In this document: positions 42,601 through 48,517 of the stretch, piece by piece
Layout of the letters: each line of letters begins with the position of its first letter
How positions within the stretch are numbered: the first letter of the stretch is position 1
Assembly (NCBI GenBank): GCA_003013855.2
Contig: PVNU02004155.1
Location: forward strand, 310,001-374,000
Length of the DNA: 64,000 nt
Direction: 5' to 3'
DNA from: Liriodendron chinense
Lineage: Eukaryota; Streptophyta; Magnoliopsida; Magnoliales; Magnoliaceae
The notes under the pieces: generated by a model
The model's input: the letters and a program-made list of their open reading frames with translations, nothing else
Told to the model about the DNA's origin: nothing
Databases searched by the model: none
Made by a program: the position numbers and the translations under genes

Positions 42601-42701
42601 TGCCGATCGTCCACAGTAGGGCCCAAGAAACGGGCGTTCCATGATCACCAATCTCAAGTGGAGTGGCGACGTACCATGACTGGTTCAGATTCGACATTAT
42701 A

Positions 42702-42745
<44 letters not shown>

Positions 42746-42844
42746 CTGTTGTTGATTGGCGAGGAGGAAGGAAGTAGTGTTGGGGGAGAGGGTCCTCCTC
42801 CGCTTTCCGACCATTCTCATTAAGCTCTCCCTTCCCGTCAGCAT
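7558..42844 (-). CDS. FAN1: FAN1-type structure-specific nuclease, 12 exons, 3' part outside window
   Basis: Spliced product of 656+ residues that I recognise as plant Fanconi-associated nuclease 1, a nuclear enzyme that cuts 5' flaps and helps repair interstrand crosslinks. Seen: N-terminus MLTGRESLMRMVGKRRR; a UBZ4 ubiquitin-binding finger CPVC...NSHLDAC (Cys82, Cys85, His99, Cys103); a HIRAN DNA-binding domain at about residues 237-340 (YIVGRRFHDD, LGFLPRGLAKYL); a linker with LSDDSQRLFIRLYTRKG and GPWFRMSNISYPE; and a SAP-like region (CAKREELVRWLYAAYEDG). All 11 internal junctions keep phase with standard acceptors. Donors are GT except possibly exon 1. The family is usually about 900-1,000 aa, so the TPR and the catalytic VRR_NUC domain are missing here; I searched 1-7557 for the next exon (expected GRRGYWTLRL-like) and did not find it. 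There is no frameshift or stop, so the gene looks functional. Numbering assumes the GC-donor exon 1. Confidence 0.93.
7849..7989 (-). CDS. FAN1: FAN1 exon 11
   Basis: 141 nt, 47 codons, phase 0. Acceptor TTGCAG|AGA, donor GAAGAG|GTATAG. Encodes RLFFLNGEQDLSSFLLVDLG, then LVKYPDYTCN and RSDLLAYEE, a signature FAN1 stretch. Confidence 0.93.
8132..8219 (-). CDS. FAN1: FAN1 exon 10
   Basis: 88 nt. Acceptor TATGCAG|CCC, donor ATCCAG|GTGAGT. Completes Cys and encodes PSLPNMVLERTGICIRISST and AEFLVWRIQ, matching the family TG(V/I)C(V/I)RIS...WR(V/I)Q block. Confidence 0.92.
8331..8401 (-). CDS. FAN1: FAN1 exon 9 (SAP-like helix)
   Basis: 71 nt. Acceptor GCTTTAG|AAAGGC, donor ATATG|GTATTTG. Encodes KGIRCAKREELVRWLYAAYE then DGI. 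The KREELVRWL pattern matches the FAN1 SAP domain. Confidence 0.91.
8600..8735. mobile_element. Short GTAACGGTTACG-type repeat in FAN1 intron 8
   Basis: Shares AACGGTCGTT / CCGTAACAACCGTTAC motifs with 50452-50630 and carries an A-run next to a G-run (8683-8707). Ends not defined. Confidence 0.45.
8882..9003 (-). CDS. FAN1: FAN1 exon 8
   Basis: 122 nt. Acceptor TTAACAG|TGG, donor CAAAG|GTTTGC. Encodes (M)AEYFRSLEFTKEPSKND, then EVLDLLTVSELREISTLVLS. Leads into the SAP-like DNA-binding segment. Confidence 0.92.
9108..9182 (-). CDS. FAN1: FAN1 exon 7
   Basis: 75 nt. Acceptor GATTTAG|GTCC, donor CGCA|GTAATT. Completes Gly and encodes PWFRMSNISYPEISDSQQAA then EELR, following RKG from exon 6 to give the FAN1 motif RKGPWFRM. 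Confidence 0.92.
9183..10246. other. FAN1 intron 6, proximal unassigned part
   Basis: No recognisable repeat end or exon on either strand. Confidence 0.4.
10247..10430 (-). mobile_element. Possible LINE 3' end
   Basis: On the minus strand it ends in TTCTTAATAAATTGTATTCC, like plant L1 3' tails. Only a hint of coding upstream. Confidence 0.3.
10431..12217. other. Unassigned intron 6 sequence
   Basis: AT-rich; no domain, exon or repeat boundary that I can support. Confidence 0.4.
12218..12300 (+). mobile_element. RTE-clade LINE 3' end
   Basis: Contains ATAGAGTGGAATGGCGTA (RVEWR-type C-terminus), then GGCATAGATGATGATGA, the typical (GAT)n tail of RTE elements. Severely 5' truncated. Confidence 0.65.
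12650..13235 (-). pseudogene. L1-type LINE ORF2 C-terminus (zf-RVT), 5' truncated
   Basis: Minus-strand frames read APKVAAFVWLVGRKRVLTID, then NICVMCMSDAESIGPQFIHC (the zf-RVT cysteines) and, after a frameshift near 12930, MAVLWVLWGEWSNLCFQNRS. Ends in an A-rich (GAA)n tail at 12653-12670. Same sense as FAN1. Confidence 0.85.
13236..14633. other. Low-complexity, purine-rich intron sequence
   Basis: Holds a T-run abutting a G-run (about 13726-13777) and many GA-rich stretches. No gene seen. Confidence 0.5.
15186..16120 (+). mobile_element. Solo LTR, family TGATGAGGAC, copy 1
   Basis: Starts TGATGAGGACACAAGACC and ends CTGTCCTGCATCA; 5-bp duplication GAGAG on both sides, within a GA microsatellite, so weaker evidence. 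TATA-like TTATTTAAGTGGG near 15570, then AATGAAA. Contains four or more GGGCGCCCGA palindromes at 15377-15490. Related to copies at 26610 and 37902. Confidence 0.8.
19929..20032. repeat. 52-bp tandem duplication
   Basis: Two adjacent 52-bp units (19929-19980, 19981-20032) differing at two positions, 45 bp left of the TRIM insertion. Confidence 0.95.
20077..21787. mobile_element. TRIM-like cluster with inverted LTRs and one target-site duplication
   Basis: Left: a minus-oriented 256-bp LTR (20077-20332), a poly-purine tract (C-run on plus, about 20338-20357), a tRNA-iMet-type primer site (complement TGGTATTAGAGC, 20380-20391) and a disrupted second LTR from 20395. Right: three plus-oriented LTRs (21013-21255, 21266-21521, 21532-21787) separated twice by the same 10-bp AATAGGTCCC. 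Both outer ends are the U5 end (TGTAACAG / CTGTTACG). Flanked by TATGT at 20072-20076 and 21788-21792. No coding domain, as expected for a TRIM. Confidence 0.85.
20421..21006. repeat. 153-bp tandem repeat inside the TRIM cluster, about 4 copies
   Basis: Units start at GATATTRTCCGCTTTAGG, positions 20421, 20561, 20734 and 20887. Spacings of 140, 173 and 153 are explained by one 13-bp loss and one 20-bp duplication. Half of the unit is LTR-derived (GACAAGCCCGACCGATCCC). Confidence 0.9.
22015..22195 (+). repeat. About 40-bp tandem repeat in the long LTR
   Basis: Four degenerate units around CGACGCCGATGATTGTCCT and CTGCCGGGTCGTGACG. Confidence 0.75.
23108..23170 (-). CDS. FAN1: FAN1 exon 6 (63-nt exon)
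   Basis: Short exon isolated between introns of 7.2 and 13.9 kb. Acceptor TTGGCAG|GAT, donor CAAAG|GTTTTG. Encodes SFDSLSDDSQRLFIRLYTRK, a strongly conserved FAN1 block. Its phase (2 nt in, 1 nt out) fits exons 5 and 7 exactly. Too short to appear as a free-standing ORF. Confidence 0.92.
23620..23655. repeat. (AT)n microsatellite
   Basis: Simple TATATA run in intron 5, with a (CA)n run and an A-run just upstream (about 23571-23599). Nothing else is seen between exon 6 and 24155. Confidence 0.85.
24164..25362. mobile_element. hAT-like element with perfect 8-bp duplication
   Basis: Termini TAGGGCTGTCAATGG and CCGTTGACAGCCCTA; duplication GTTGAATA at 24156-24163 and 25363-25370. Subterminal regions are packed with GGATCGGAT motifs. 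Contains the foldback MITE 24537-25063. Confidence 0.9.
24537..25063. mobile_element. Foldback MITE nested in the hAT element
   Basis: Arms of about 180 bp (GGGCGCGGATTTCCTGCGAA ... TTCGCAGTAAATCTGCGCCC) with GGGTGGGGCCCAC; duplication TGTCGCAC at 24529-24536 and 25064-25071. The flanks (24403-24520, 25065-25145) carry a direct repeat starting TGTCGCACTGGGAGAACGAG. Confidence 0.85.
25420..26286 (+). mobile_element. MULE-like element, copy 2
   Basis: Same family and orientation as 399-1248; 9-bp duplication GGTCACCAC at 25411-25419 and 26287-26295. Differs by a (GATG)n expansion at about 25766-25955. Confidence 0.7.
26340..26575. mobile_element. hAT-like MITE fragment
   Basis: Right end CAACCCATTTGCACCCCTA matches the TAGGGGTGCAAATGGG terminus type; the interior is CCAACCCA repeats. 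Left end unclear. Confidence 0.45.
26629..28450. mobile_element. hAT-like element inside the solo LTR
   Basis: Termini TAGGGCTCTCAATGG and CCCATTAAGAGCCCTA; perfect 8-bp duplication TCCGAGCA (26621-26628, 28451-28458). Same family as 24164-25362. Filled with foldback MITEs. Confidence 0.92.
26995..28232. mobile_element. Two foldback MITEs and a third partial copy inside the hAT
   Basis: 26995-27550 (arms GTGTGGGGCCCATATTGATG / ATGTGGGCCACATGG); 27569-28119 (GGATTTCC...GGGCCCACC / GGGCCCCACCTAGG...GAAATCC, with a (GA)n run at 27590-27626 in one arm); 28120-28232 repeats the left arm of the first in direct orientation. Confidence 0.75.
29774..30377. other. FAN1 intron 5 distal part
   Basis: No repeat or exon recognised. 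Confidence 0.4.
30378..30642 (-). CDS. FAN1: FAN1 exon 5 (end of HIRAN and following helix region)
   Basis: 265 nt, phase 0 to 1. Acceptor GTGGCAG, donor TTTCTAG|GTACC. Encodes GSVTSLPKHPHDVIPIRLVC, then a stretch with ANDRQLFESLWRNAVRVVE and NFHILMQEVLKQHNHLFTDD, as in plant FAN1 between HIRAN and the SAP region. Confidence 0.93.
31534..31638 (-). CDS. FAN1: FAN1 exon 4 (HIRAN core)
   Basis: 105 nt, 35 codons, phase 0 at both ends. Encodes VLHTDSGRGQMLGFLPRGLA and KYLSPLIDKYCLEFT, the second half of the HIRAN fold. Acceptor AAATCAG|GTG, donor ACG|GTATGA. Joining to exon 3 restores the continuous DPNAIKVLHTD motif. Confidence 0.93.
31639..31749 (-). other. FAN1 intron 3, 111 nt, open in frame
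   Basis: Length is a multiple of three and there is no in-frame stop. Begins GTTCAT and ends AATCAG. Retention would insert 37 residues (Phe-rich) between DPNAIK and VLHTD in HIRAN. Confidence 0.85.
31750..32273 (-). CDS. FAN1: FAN1 exon 3 (end of UBZ, linker, start of HIRAN)
   Basis: 524 nt. Acceptor GGTTCAG|ATGCATGCC completes Asp101 and supplies Cys103. Then comes a basic KKRKLTQHTLLQF stretch (possible NLS or PIP-like), an acidic low-complexity linker, and the first half of HIRAN ending DPNAIK. The donor AAG|GTTCAT is weak, and the following intron is open in frame. Confidence 0.93.
32411..32449 (+). mobile_element. RTE LINE tail
   Basis: TCAATTATGGGATAAGGCTT followed by (TGA)n, the RTE 3' end. 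The body is absent. Confidence 0.5.
32508..33430. other. Intron 2 sequence, possible MITE end
   Basis: AGGGATCGTTTGGCAGC at 32508 resembles a MITE terminus, but no partner end was found. CT-rich tract at 32740-32780. GTGGGACCC-type motifs to about 33360. Confidence 0.35.
33735..35200 (-). pseudogene. L1-type LINE ORF2 endonuclease and linker, degenerate
   Basis: In minus-strand order: MVAFHETKL; VGTSGGILVIWDSNIW; YLWFGGGDFNIVKFGFEKSN; LPRPVSDHCPILLELEDE; RPFKFELAWYVVEGFKKL; LLQEIQVIDIMEE; EIKWRQRSGAICLKEA; EFYKNLLSG. These are successive APE-endonuclease and pre-RT blocks of plant L1, broken by stops and frameshifts. No RT follows. Same sense as FAN1. Confidence 0.85.
35201..36334. other. 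Unassigned intron 2 sequence
   Basis: C-run at 35501-35519; otherwise no recognisable feature. Confidence 0.4.
36335..36428 (+). mobile_element. RTE LINE 3' end with (GAT)n tail
   Basis: TATGGCCCTTGATGGAGTGG, then AATAAGGCTTAGATGATGAT. Antisense to FAN1. Confidence 0.65.
36845..37046 (-). CDS. FAN1: FAN1 exon 2 (UBZ4 zinc finger)
   Basis: 202 nt, phase 0 to phase 1. Acceptor TTTCTCAG, donor CACTTAG|GTATGG. Encodes SCSSIILKEGENIGKSS and, after a short Gln run, LDWVTCPVCGSIVRGADYTV. The first Cys pair and the His of the C-x2-C-x13-H-x3-C ubiquitin-binding finger are here; the last Cys is in exon 3, so a 4.6-kb intron splits the finger. Confidence 0.92.
37740..37872 (-). mobile_element. L1-type LINE 3' end
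   Basis: Minus strand: GGCTATTTTTTTCCTCTGCC, GGTTGGTTAATAAAGTGCTC and an A/T-rich tail, like plant L1 3' termini. Only about 130 bp remain. Confidence 0.5.
37902..39269 (+). mobile_element. Solo LTR, family TGATGAGGAC, copy 3
   Basis: 1,368 bp from TGATGAGGACATCCGAG to CGTCTTGCATCA, with a perfect 5-bp duplication AAACC (37897-37901, 39270-39274). Carries a SINE (38517-38715) and a degenerate AAACCCTAA tract (38805-39025). Plus orientation, antisense to FAN1. Confidence 0.9.
38517..38715 (+). mobile_element. SINE with poly(A) tail and 14-bp duplication
   Basis: A-box-like GCCTCGTTGGTAGACTC, B-box-like GGTTTCGACACCC, a body repeating GACTGACTGGGTGGGT, and a poly(A) tail from about 38694. Perfect duplication TTATTCTTTTCACT at 38503-38516 and 38716-38729. 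Confidence 0.92.
39690..41540 (-). pseudogene. Ty3/gypsy pol remnant (RNase H to chromodomain region)
   Basis: Minus-strand frames, much broken: FSDHEALRCLNS and IQEFTFSLEH (RNase H); later GETFHIV / GTWDLIL-type integrase text around YHPQTDGQ-like remains (40600-40720); then ECHSWEDSS near 39760, resembling EATWED after the chromodomain. No frame is open. Confidence 0.7.
41577..41905. repeat. About 145-bp tandem repeat, 2.3 copies
   Basis: Units start ATCATCTATCACATTGGTC (41577), ATCATCAATCACATAGATCC (41721) and ATCATCCATCACATAGGTCC (41868). Diverged, in FAN1 intron 1. Confidence 0.8.
42703..42741. repeat. (GA)n microsatellite at the FAN1 exon 1 / intron 1 boundary
   Basis: About 19 GA units. 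Read on the minus strand as CT it would encode alternating Leu/Ser if exon 1 continues to the GT donor at 42675; otherwise it is the first bases of intron 1. Confidence 0.9.
42746..42844 (-). CDS. FAN1: FAN1 exon 1 (start codon)
   Basis: Begins at the ATG (complement of 42842-42844) and encodes MLTGRESLMRMVGKRRR plus LSPNTTSFLLANQQQ. The start matches the family N-terminus. The 3' end is uncertain. A GC donor (CAG|GCAATC) at 42745 joins in phase to exon 2. Alternatively the exon runs through the (CT)n tract to a GT donor (ATG|GTACGT) ending at 42675, which needs an acceptor 2 nt further into exon 2 (after AGAG) to stay in frame. Confidence 0.8.
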
Positions 42845-43035
42845 CGATGGATCGATCGATCGAATGGACTTTTTTTCTCCGATATTTCCACTCTTTTTTT
42901 CTTTTCTTTTTTTATTTTGCAGTACCCCGCCTCAGGCTTCCTTCATACTTTTCCCTGTCCCGCCCTCCCTCCATTTTGTTTTTTATTATTCCTGTTATAC
43001 CCCTTGGACCGCGGGAATTGCGTCGATCCCGGACT

Positions 43036-43850
43036 CCGGGGCCACCATGATGTATGTATCTTGTATCCACGCCGTCCATGCGTTTTGAAATCTCATTTTA
43101 AGATACGAGACCAAAATTGCAGCATATCCAAATCCCAGGGGGACCACACCACAGGAAGCAGTGGTGAACGACCATTAAAAACCTACCCATAACCTGTGTG
43201 TTAAAACTCTTGTAAATATTTCTGAGGTCCCTCCTTCCATGTCTTGGTGACTTTATTCGACAGGTGGGATCCACAAGAAGTTTTTAATGGTGGGTATTCA
43301 ATCACCATTGTTTCATGGGAGCGGATTAGTTGAGACCCGGGATCCACCGACATGGGTGGACCCCTGGCTGTAGGGCCTACTGTGAAGTATGTGACTACAT
43401 CCACTCTCAAAAAATGAAGCAGCTCCAAATCCCAGATGGACAGTAGAATAGGTAACGGTGGTGTTTGGCCATTAAAAACTTCTTGTGGGCCACAAAAGCT
43501 TTGTATTTAGATGATATTTATGTGGTCTTTTCAGCTAGGTGTTTGTGACCTTGTCTACAGGTTGGATGGCAAATAAACATTCCGGTGGAATCTTTGAAGT
43601 TTTTAATGGTGGGGATTCAATCGCAACTTTTTCCTGTGATGTGGTCCACCTAAGATTTGAATCAGCTTCATTTTTTGGGGATCATGCCATAAAATAAGCT
43701 TTCAAAATGGTTGGACGGTGTGGATTTTAAGGCACATACATCACTGTGAGCCCCATAGTCAGGGGTCTCACCCACCTAGGTGGATCCGGGTCTCACCTGG
43801 TGTGGTCCGCCTGAGATTTGGATATGCTTTTTGGCCGGTAAGTCAGTTTG
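43036..43850. mobile_element. Nested foldback MITEs in the FAN1 5' flank
   Basis: The outer foldback MITE starts about 190 bp upstream of the FAN1 ATG (GGGGCCACCATGATGTATGT). It is split at about 43320 by a second foldback element (43320-43799) whose arms GAGACCCGGGATCCACC and GGTGGATCCGGGTCTCACC pair. The outer right arm resumes (TGGTGTGGTCCGCCTGAG) and is truncated. Confidence 0.75.
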
Positions 43851-43899
43851 GCCAGCGATAACAAAACGATAAGTGCAGGACAATATGCATGAGATCAAC

Positions 43900-44290
43900 C
43901 CCGTCCGCTGTGCGAATTACCTTATGTTCAGTTGTTCACACTAGAATCCAAAAAACAAGGACCATCCAGAACTTAGGTAGGCCACACCTTAGGGAAGAGT
44001 TGGGATGAAACGCCCACCATTGTTGAGTGTGGGATCCATAATGATTTATGTATGCCATCTAATCCATTCAATTAATTATAATAAAAATGATAAAGGGAAG
44101 TTAAAAAATCCCATTCTTCTTAAACAGAGGCAAGCCATGTAAATTTGGAGATTTTAGGTCTCATTTTACACTGCTTTCTATGGTGAGATCCACCAAAGTT
44201 TTAGATCAGCCCGACGTTTGGGTTGAAGGGCAAACATTAGGATGTGGCTCATCTGATGGACGGTGTGGATCTCATGCAGGTGAAATAGTT
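43900..44290. mobile_element. Foldback MITE-like repeat
   Basis: GAGATCAACCCCGTCCGCTG at the left and CGGTGTGGATCTCATGCAGG at the right pair loosely; GTGGGATCC and TGGTGAGATCC internal blocks. Ends not resolved. Confidence 0.5.
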
Positions 44291-44504
44291 TACCCCAGTG
44301 TTAAGGTATATTTACCTGTTGTGGCGCCAACGTGAAAAAGGAGTTATATGATACGTAAGTGGTGTATGACCGCTTGATACGCTTGATACTTAGGTGGTGG
44401 AGTTACATCACATTACGAAGTATCAAACATTTTGTCTTCAAAACAACAGCCGCTTCACACCCCGATCCATCATTCAAAGTAGTAGATTGAGTGAAGATTG
44501 CCTC

Positions 44505-44674
44505 TTTATTTATTTTTTGGTTAGTACACACATCCCATTGTTATTTCACACACCCACGCTGTTAGTAACACTTCAATGTTTTCCACTCCCGCGTTGGGAT
44601 TTGATACCAGGACCACAGTGTTGAGGAGGTTATCTGCACCTCAGTCTACCACTGTCTCAAAGGTGTGGGTGTAG
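44505..44674 (-). mobile_element. SINE, minus strand
   Basis: Reads in reverse as tRNA-like GTGGTAGACTGAGGTGCAG, then GGTATCAAATCCC (B box), with the T-rich side at the left. Flanks GTGAAGATTGCC / GTGAAGATAGTCC give an imperfect duplication. Related to 47532-47705. Confidence 0.7.
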
Positions 44675-44971
44675 GTGAAGATAGTCCCATTTCAATACCA
44701 AAGTCTTGGTATCGATTCACAAGTGAGAGTAGCTAACATTGCAGTAAGACTAACTGTGGAATGCGGTGTGTACAAAAAAAATACAAAAGAAAAAAAGAAA
44801 GAAAAGACAGCTGCTTCTTTACAAATTACAAATCACATATAAACTCAGTTCTACAAGGGTCACTAGCAGGGCCATTGTCCATGCACCGGCATGCAAGTTG
44901 GGTGGAGTACACACAACATGGTGGACCTCGACAGTTATAGGCTGGTGAATAGGTGAATGGCCAAGGTGAAT

Positions 44972-45105
44972 AGGGTGCTTACTCATGCCTCAATAGTAGA
45001 CTCGCAAGAGTTTCAAAATGAGGCCATGGGTTCAAGTACCAATTGTGCTGAAATCCCACCATGATGGTGTGAGTGCGTGGGTGTATAATTTTTTTTTTTT
45101 TTTTA
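44972..45105 (+). mobile_element. SINE, same family as 1493-1654, poly(T) tail
   Basis: CTCAATAGTAGACTCGCAAG, B-box-like GGGTTCAAGTACC, GTGAGTGCGTGGGTG body and a T-run; duplication AAGGTGAAT at 44963-44971 and 45106-45114. Confidence 0.75.
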
Positions 45106-45114
45106 AAGGTGAAT

Positions 45115-46110
45115 GACTTCCACACACTTGCATCACTTGTAGAATGCATATTACATAAGGGCTTGGTATGGGGCCCACTAAGGTGCGTATGTCACCAAAG
45201 CTATCCAGCAAGGTTTCCCCAACATAAAATTTGGACACCCCAACAATCAGCCAACCTAACCATCATGTGACCCAACATATATTGAATGGTTGTCCATTGT
45301 TTTCTATGGCCAGGCCCATCATGTTGGGCGTGTGCCATCCAACCTGTGCATTAAGCAACCCCTGCCACGATGATGGGATGCCCCAAAAATCAAGCCTACA
45401 GAATTATGAGGTGTCCCATATAAAACAATGGACAACCATCCAAAATTGTCCAAATTCACATGGTTGCCCATGTGATTGTTGAACCAGCCTATTCTTACGG
45501 CATCCAACTTTCATGATAGGGTCATGCAATGAAGTGGTTGGAAGCAATACATGCACACGCATAGAAGTAGACCTAAGAAGCGAGAGGAGTATCAAAAGAC
45601 TCTTTCTTGCTTTACTTTAAAAAAAAAAAAATTGCTTTAATAAATTTATAAAGAAGAGGGCAAATTGAGAAAAAAAAAACCAGAACGGTTGTTGAAACTG
45701 TAGTAAACAAATGCAGAAAAATAATTAAATAGAAAACGATTTGAAACTCCACACCTGATCGGATGATAATCACAAAAACAATCTGCCATTGGGGTGAGGC
45801 GTGGAGTACACAGCAGTGTGCACAGGCAAACACGCCCAGTCAAAGGTTTCCCAAGTCACATAGCATATTAGCAAATCATAATGAAAGAAAATATTGGATT
45901 ATTAACATTCACATGATAACAAGGAAACCACAGAAATGACAATAAAGTTCCCATTTAAACTGAAAACATCATAATGTTCGTAGTTGTGGAAATTGAGCAT
46001 ACAAAAAACACAGCAGGAACAGAGTGGCGGAGGAGCATTTTTTAGTGGAAAATGTTACCGAACCATAAAAACACTTCCTCTGAATAGCTAGCGAACTTTA
46101 AATGGACAGC
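45115..46110. other. Region 3' of the RraA-like gene
   Basis: No clear repeat end or exon; the last few hundred bases next to 46110 probably hold the 3' UTR. Confidence 0.4.
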
Positions 46111-46611
46111 TCAGATGGATAACTCAGCTCGCGAAACCAGAATGCCATCAGTGTCTGCATAAAGCCATTCCCCATCACAAATACGAGTACCAGCAATGTT
46201 TACGGGCACATGTTTCTCTCCAATTCCCTTCTTATTGGCTTTCATCGGATGCGACGCTAGCGCTCGCACTCCAATATCACACCCGTTAATCTCATCGACA
46301 TCCCTTATACACCCATTGACAATGATACCAGCCCACCCATTGTTCTGAGCTTGTTGAACAGGGTTGCCTCCCAATATGGCACAGCGCATGCTTCCACCTC
46401 CATCAACAACCAAAACTCTACCATTTCCTTTCTCCTCGAGGAACTCTCGCACCAAAACATTGTCTTCAAAGACCTTCAGAGTCACTACCGGCCCAGAGAA
46501 TATTGGTCGCCGCCCATATATTTGAAAAATTGGATGAAGTGCACGAAGATCGCCACTTGAGATTAGGTGTGAGTTGGCATCACAAACTTCAGCAGTCGCC
46601 AAAGCAGCCAT
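46111..46611 (-). CDS. RraA-like protein (putative HMG aldolase / RNase regulator homolog)
   Basis: Intact 166-codon single-exon ORF. The family covers bacterial RraA, which inhibits RNase E, and Mg-dependent 4-hydroxy-4-methyl-2-oxoglutarate / oxaloacetate-processing aldolases; plant members are about 166 aa and usually annotated as putative HMG aldolases. Seen: N-terminal TAEVCDAN; VVDGGGSMRCAILGGN (about 68-83); NGWAGIIVNGCIRDVDEI (91-108) with the Arg103-Asp104 pair that binds substrate and metal in the family; and a GEWLYADTDGILVS C-terminal strand. No transit or signal peptide is evident, so a cytosolic trimer is likely (inferred). An acceptor-like CAG 19 nt before the ATG suggests a 5' UTR intron. 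It lies upstream of FAN1 on the same strand with no sign of co-regulation. The in vivo substrate in plants is not established. Confidence 0.93.
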   Translation of the reverse strand: MAALATAEVCDANSHLISSGDLRALHPIFQIYGRRPIFSGPVVTLKVFEDNVLVREFLEEKGNGRVLVVDGGGSMRCAILGGNPVQQAQNNGWAGIIVNGCIRDVDEINGCDIGVRALASHPMKANKKGIGEKHVPVNIAGTRICDGEWLYADTDGILVSRAELSI

Positions 46612-46630
46612 GGACGGTTATTCCTAGCAC
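46612..46630 (-). other. 5' UTR segment and 3' splice site before the RraA-like ATG
   Basis: On the minus strand CCTGAGCAG precedes GTGCTAGGAATAACCGTCC and the start codon. The CAG (46631-46633) is a plausible acceptor of a 5' UTR intron, which plant homologs often have. The upstream exon is not proven; see the candidate near 58718. Confidence 0.45.
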
Positions 46631-47531
46631 CTGCTCAGGAACATCAAATTAGTATGTGTTTGGATTAGTTGGCAGCAGTGATTTGTTTGTCCTGGTTCTG
46701 TTATCTCCAGTAAATGGGAAATTAAAACGGTAGAGAACTGCCCATGATCTCAATTTGTAGGTTGGCAAGATGACAAACATGTTTATGAATAAGCAATGAG
46801 AAGGATGTTTGCGAATGAAAAAAGCTGATATTAATGAAAGAGAAATGAAACACTGCAAAACGACAATGGAAACATCATCAAGAGAAGATGATGCAGTATG
46901 AAACAAACTAAGAAACTCTAATCAGATCAGGCTAGTGCTCACTGTGAAGGTATTAGCACCTTGGAAACAGGTGGTGGGGCTGAAAGGCAATGTCAAATCA
47001 GCTAATGGGACATGGTTGGCTGCACATTTCATCACCAGCTGACCAGCTAATCTTGATCACATGGTTGCAAGATCCACACATACTGATTTTCCAGTGCATG
47101 TCTCATACCAGATAATTTATCCCAAAAAGGGGGGGGGGAATGACTATATATGTAAGCTCTGTATGAGAAATTTCTTTGATTGCGAATTCTGAACAATAAA
47201 ATAGTATTCCATGTCCCTAATAGTTGGAATAAGAGCAACCGTACAAATCCAGTCATACTCAAACTAGATTTGGCTTCATTAGGCAGTGAAATTCAACTTG
47301 TTTCATCCAGAGCTTACCACTTGCAGACAACAAATGAATTTTTTTAACAAATTGCCTTAAACAAAATAATTCTGTAGGCTAGTATCTACCTCCAAAAATT
47401 GAGTGAGATCTAAAATCATGCCAGAAATCAGCAGTAGATTTTCTGTTGAGGATTCATTTGTCAATTGCCGGTTCCCAAGATGAACACAAGAGACGAGCAC
47501 CAAATTTCCAGTGATGTAAGTTAAGGATATT

Positions 47532-47705
47532 TTTTTATCTTTTAATGGGTTAGTTCACACACCCCATTGTTAGTACACTCACCCACACCCCTGTTAGTCA
47601 CATCACAATGTTAGCCACCCCCACTATGGGAATCGATACCATGACCTCAGTGTTGAAACGAGGCTATCTTCGCTCAGTCTGCCACTTGAGCTATGGGCCT
47701 GGGTG
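47532..47705 (-). mobile_element. SINE, minus strand, 10-bp duplication
   Basis: In reverse: AGCTCAAGTGGCAGACTGAG (A box), TGGTATCGATTCCC (B box), then GGGGTGTGGGTGAGTGTAC. Duplication TAAGGATATT / TAAGGACATT (47522-47531, 47706-47715). Confidence 0.85.
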
Positions 47706-48517
47706 TAAGGACATTCCTGAACATCTCTTTTGTGATCTCAAGAGAAAAAAAACAGCGCAAAAAAGGAAGCCCATTTGATGCAGGTCTCATTTTCCTTGAC
47801 GGTTTGAAAGTTGTGCCAACTGTTATTTGGTGGTCCACTCAAATGCAATCATCCTTGGTGGATCTTCAATTAGATTAGATGTCAGTGATGTAGCATAACA
47901 CATAATGTCTTGCTTTTGTTAGTGCATTTGCATTGTATTCTAATCATGGTTCAAAATATCAGTACTGGAGCACATATTGGCAGGATCCAAAACCAGCGCC
48001 CAACAGTACTTATCAGCTGACATATATCACGTACCAACTGCAATGACTTTTTTTCCCAGCTCTACAAAAAACCAAACAGAAACTTGAAAAACAGGATAGA
48101 AAATTGAAATACTAAATGCGATACTTTTAAGTATCTTTAAGACATTTGAGCATGTATAAAACCACAAGGTGATATGACCATCACTGTCTACCTGGCCTAA
48201 TGAACATCAGTCTTGAGTCAACCTGCTGAATTCAGCTTAACAGATTTAGGGCTTTTAATAGTTTGCGAACTATGCGAATATGCTAATATGCGTCTGAATT
48301 TATGTTATGCACAAATGTCGAGTGAAACATATACATACTATGGATTGATGAGACTATCAAAAGTGGAAGTTGTAAATAACGAGTTTGATTACAAGTCTAT
48401 GGCTCCATTTCATTTCTCAATACAGAAATTTGAAAGTTAAAAACTATAACAGAAGATAAATATACCACAACATAGTAGGAGATTACGAGCAAGGCGTTCC
48501 ATAATGGTGGCCGCAAC

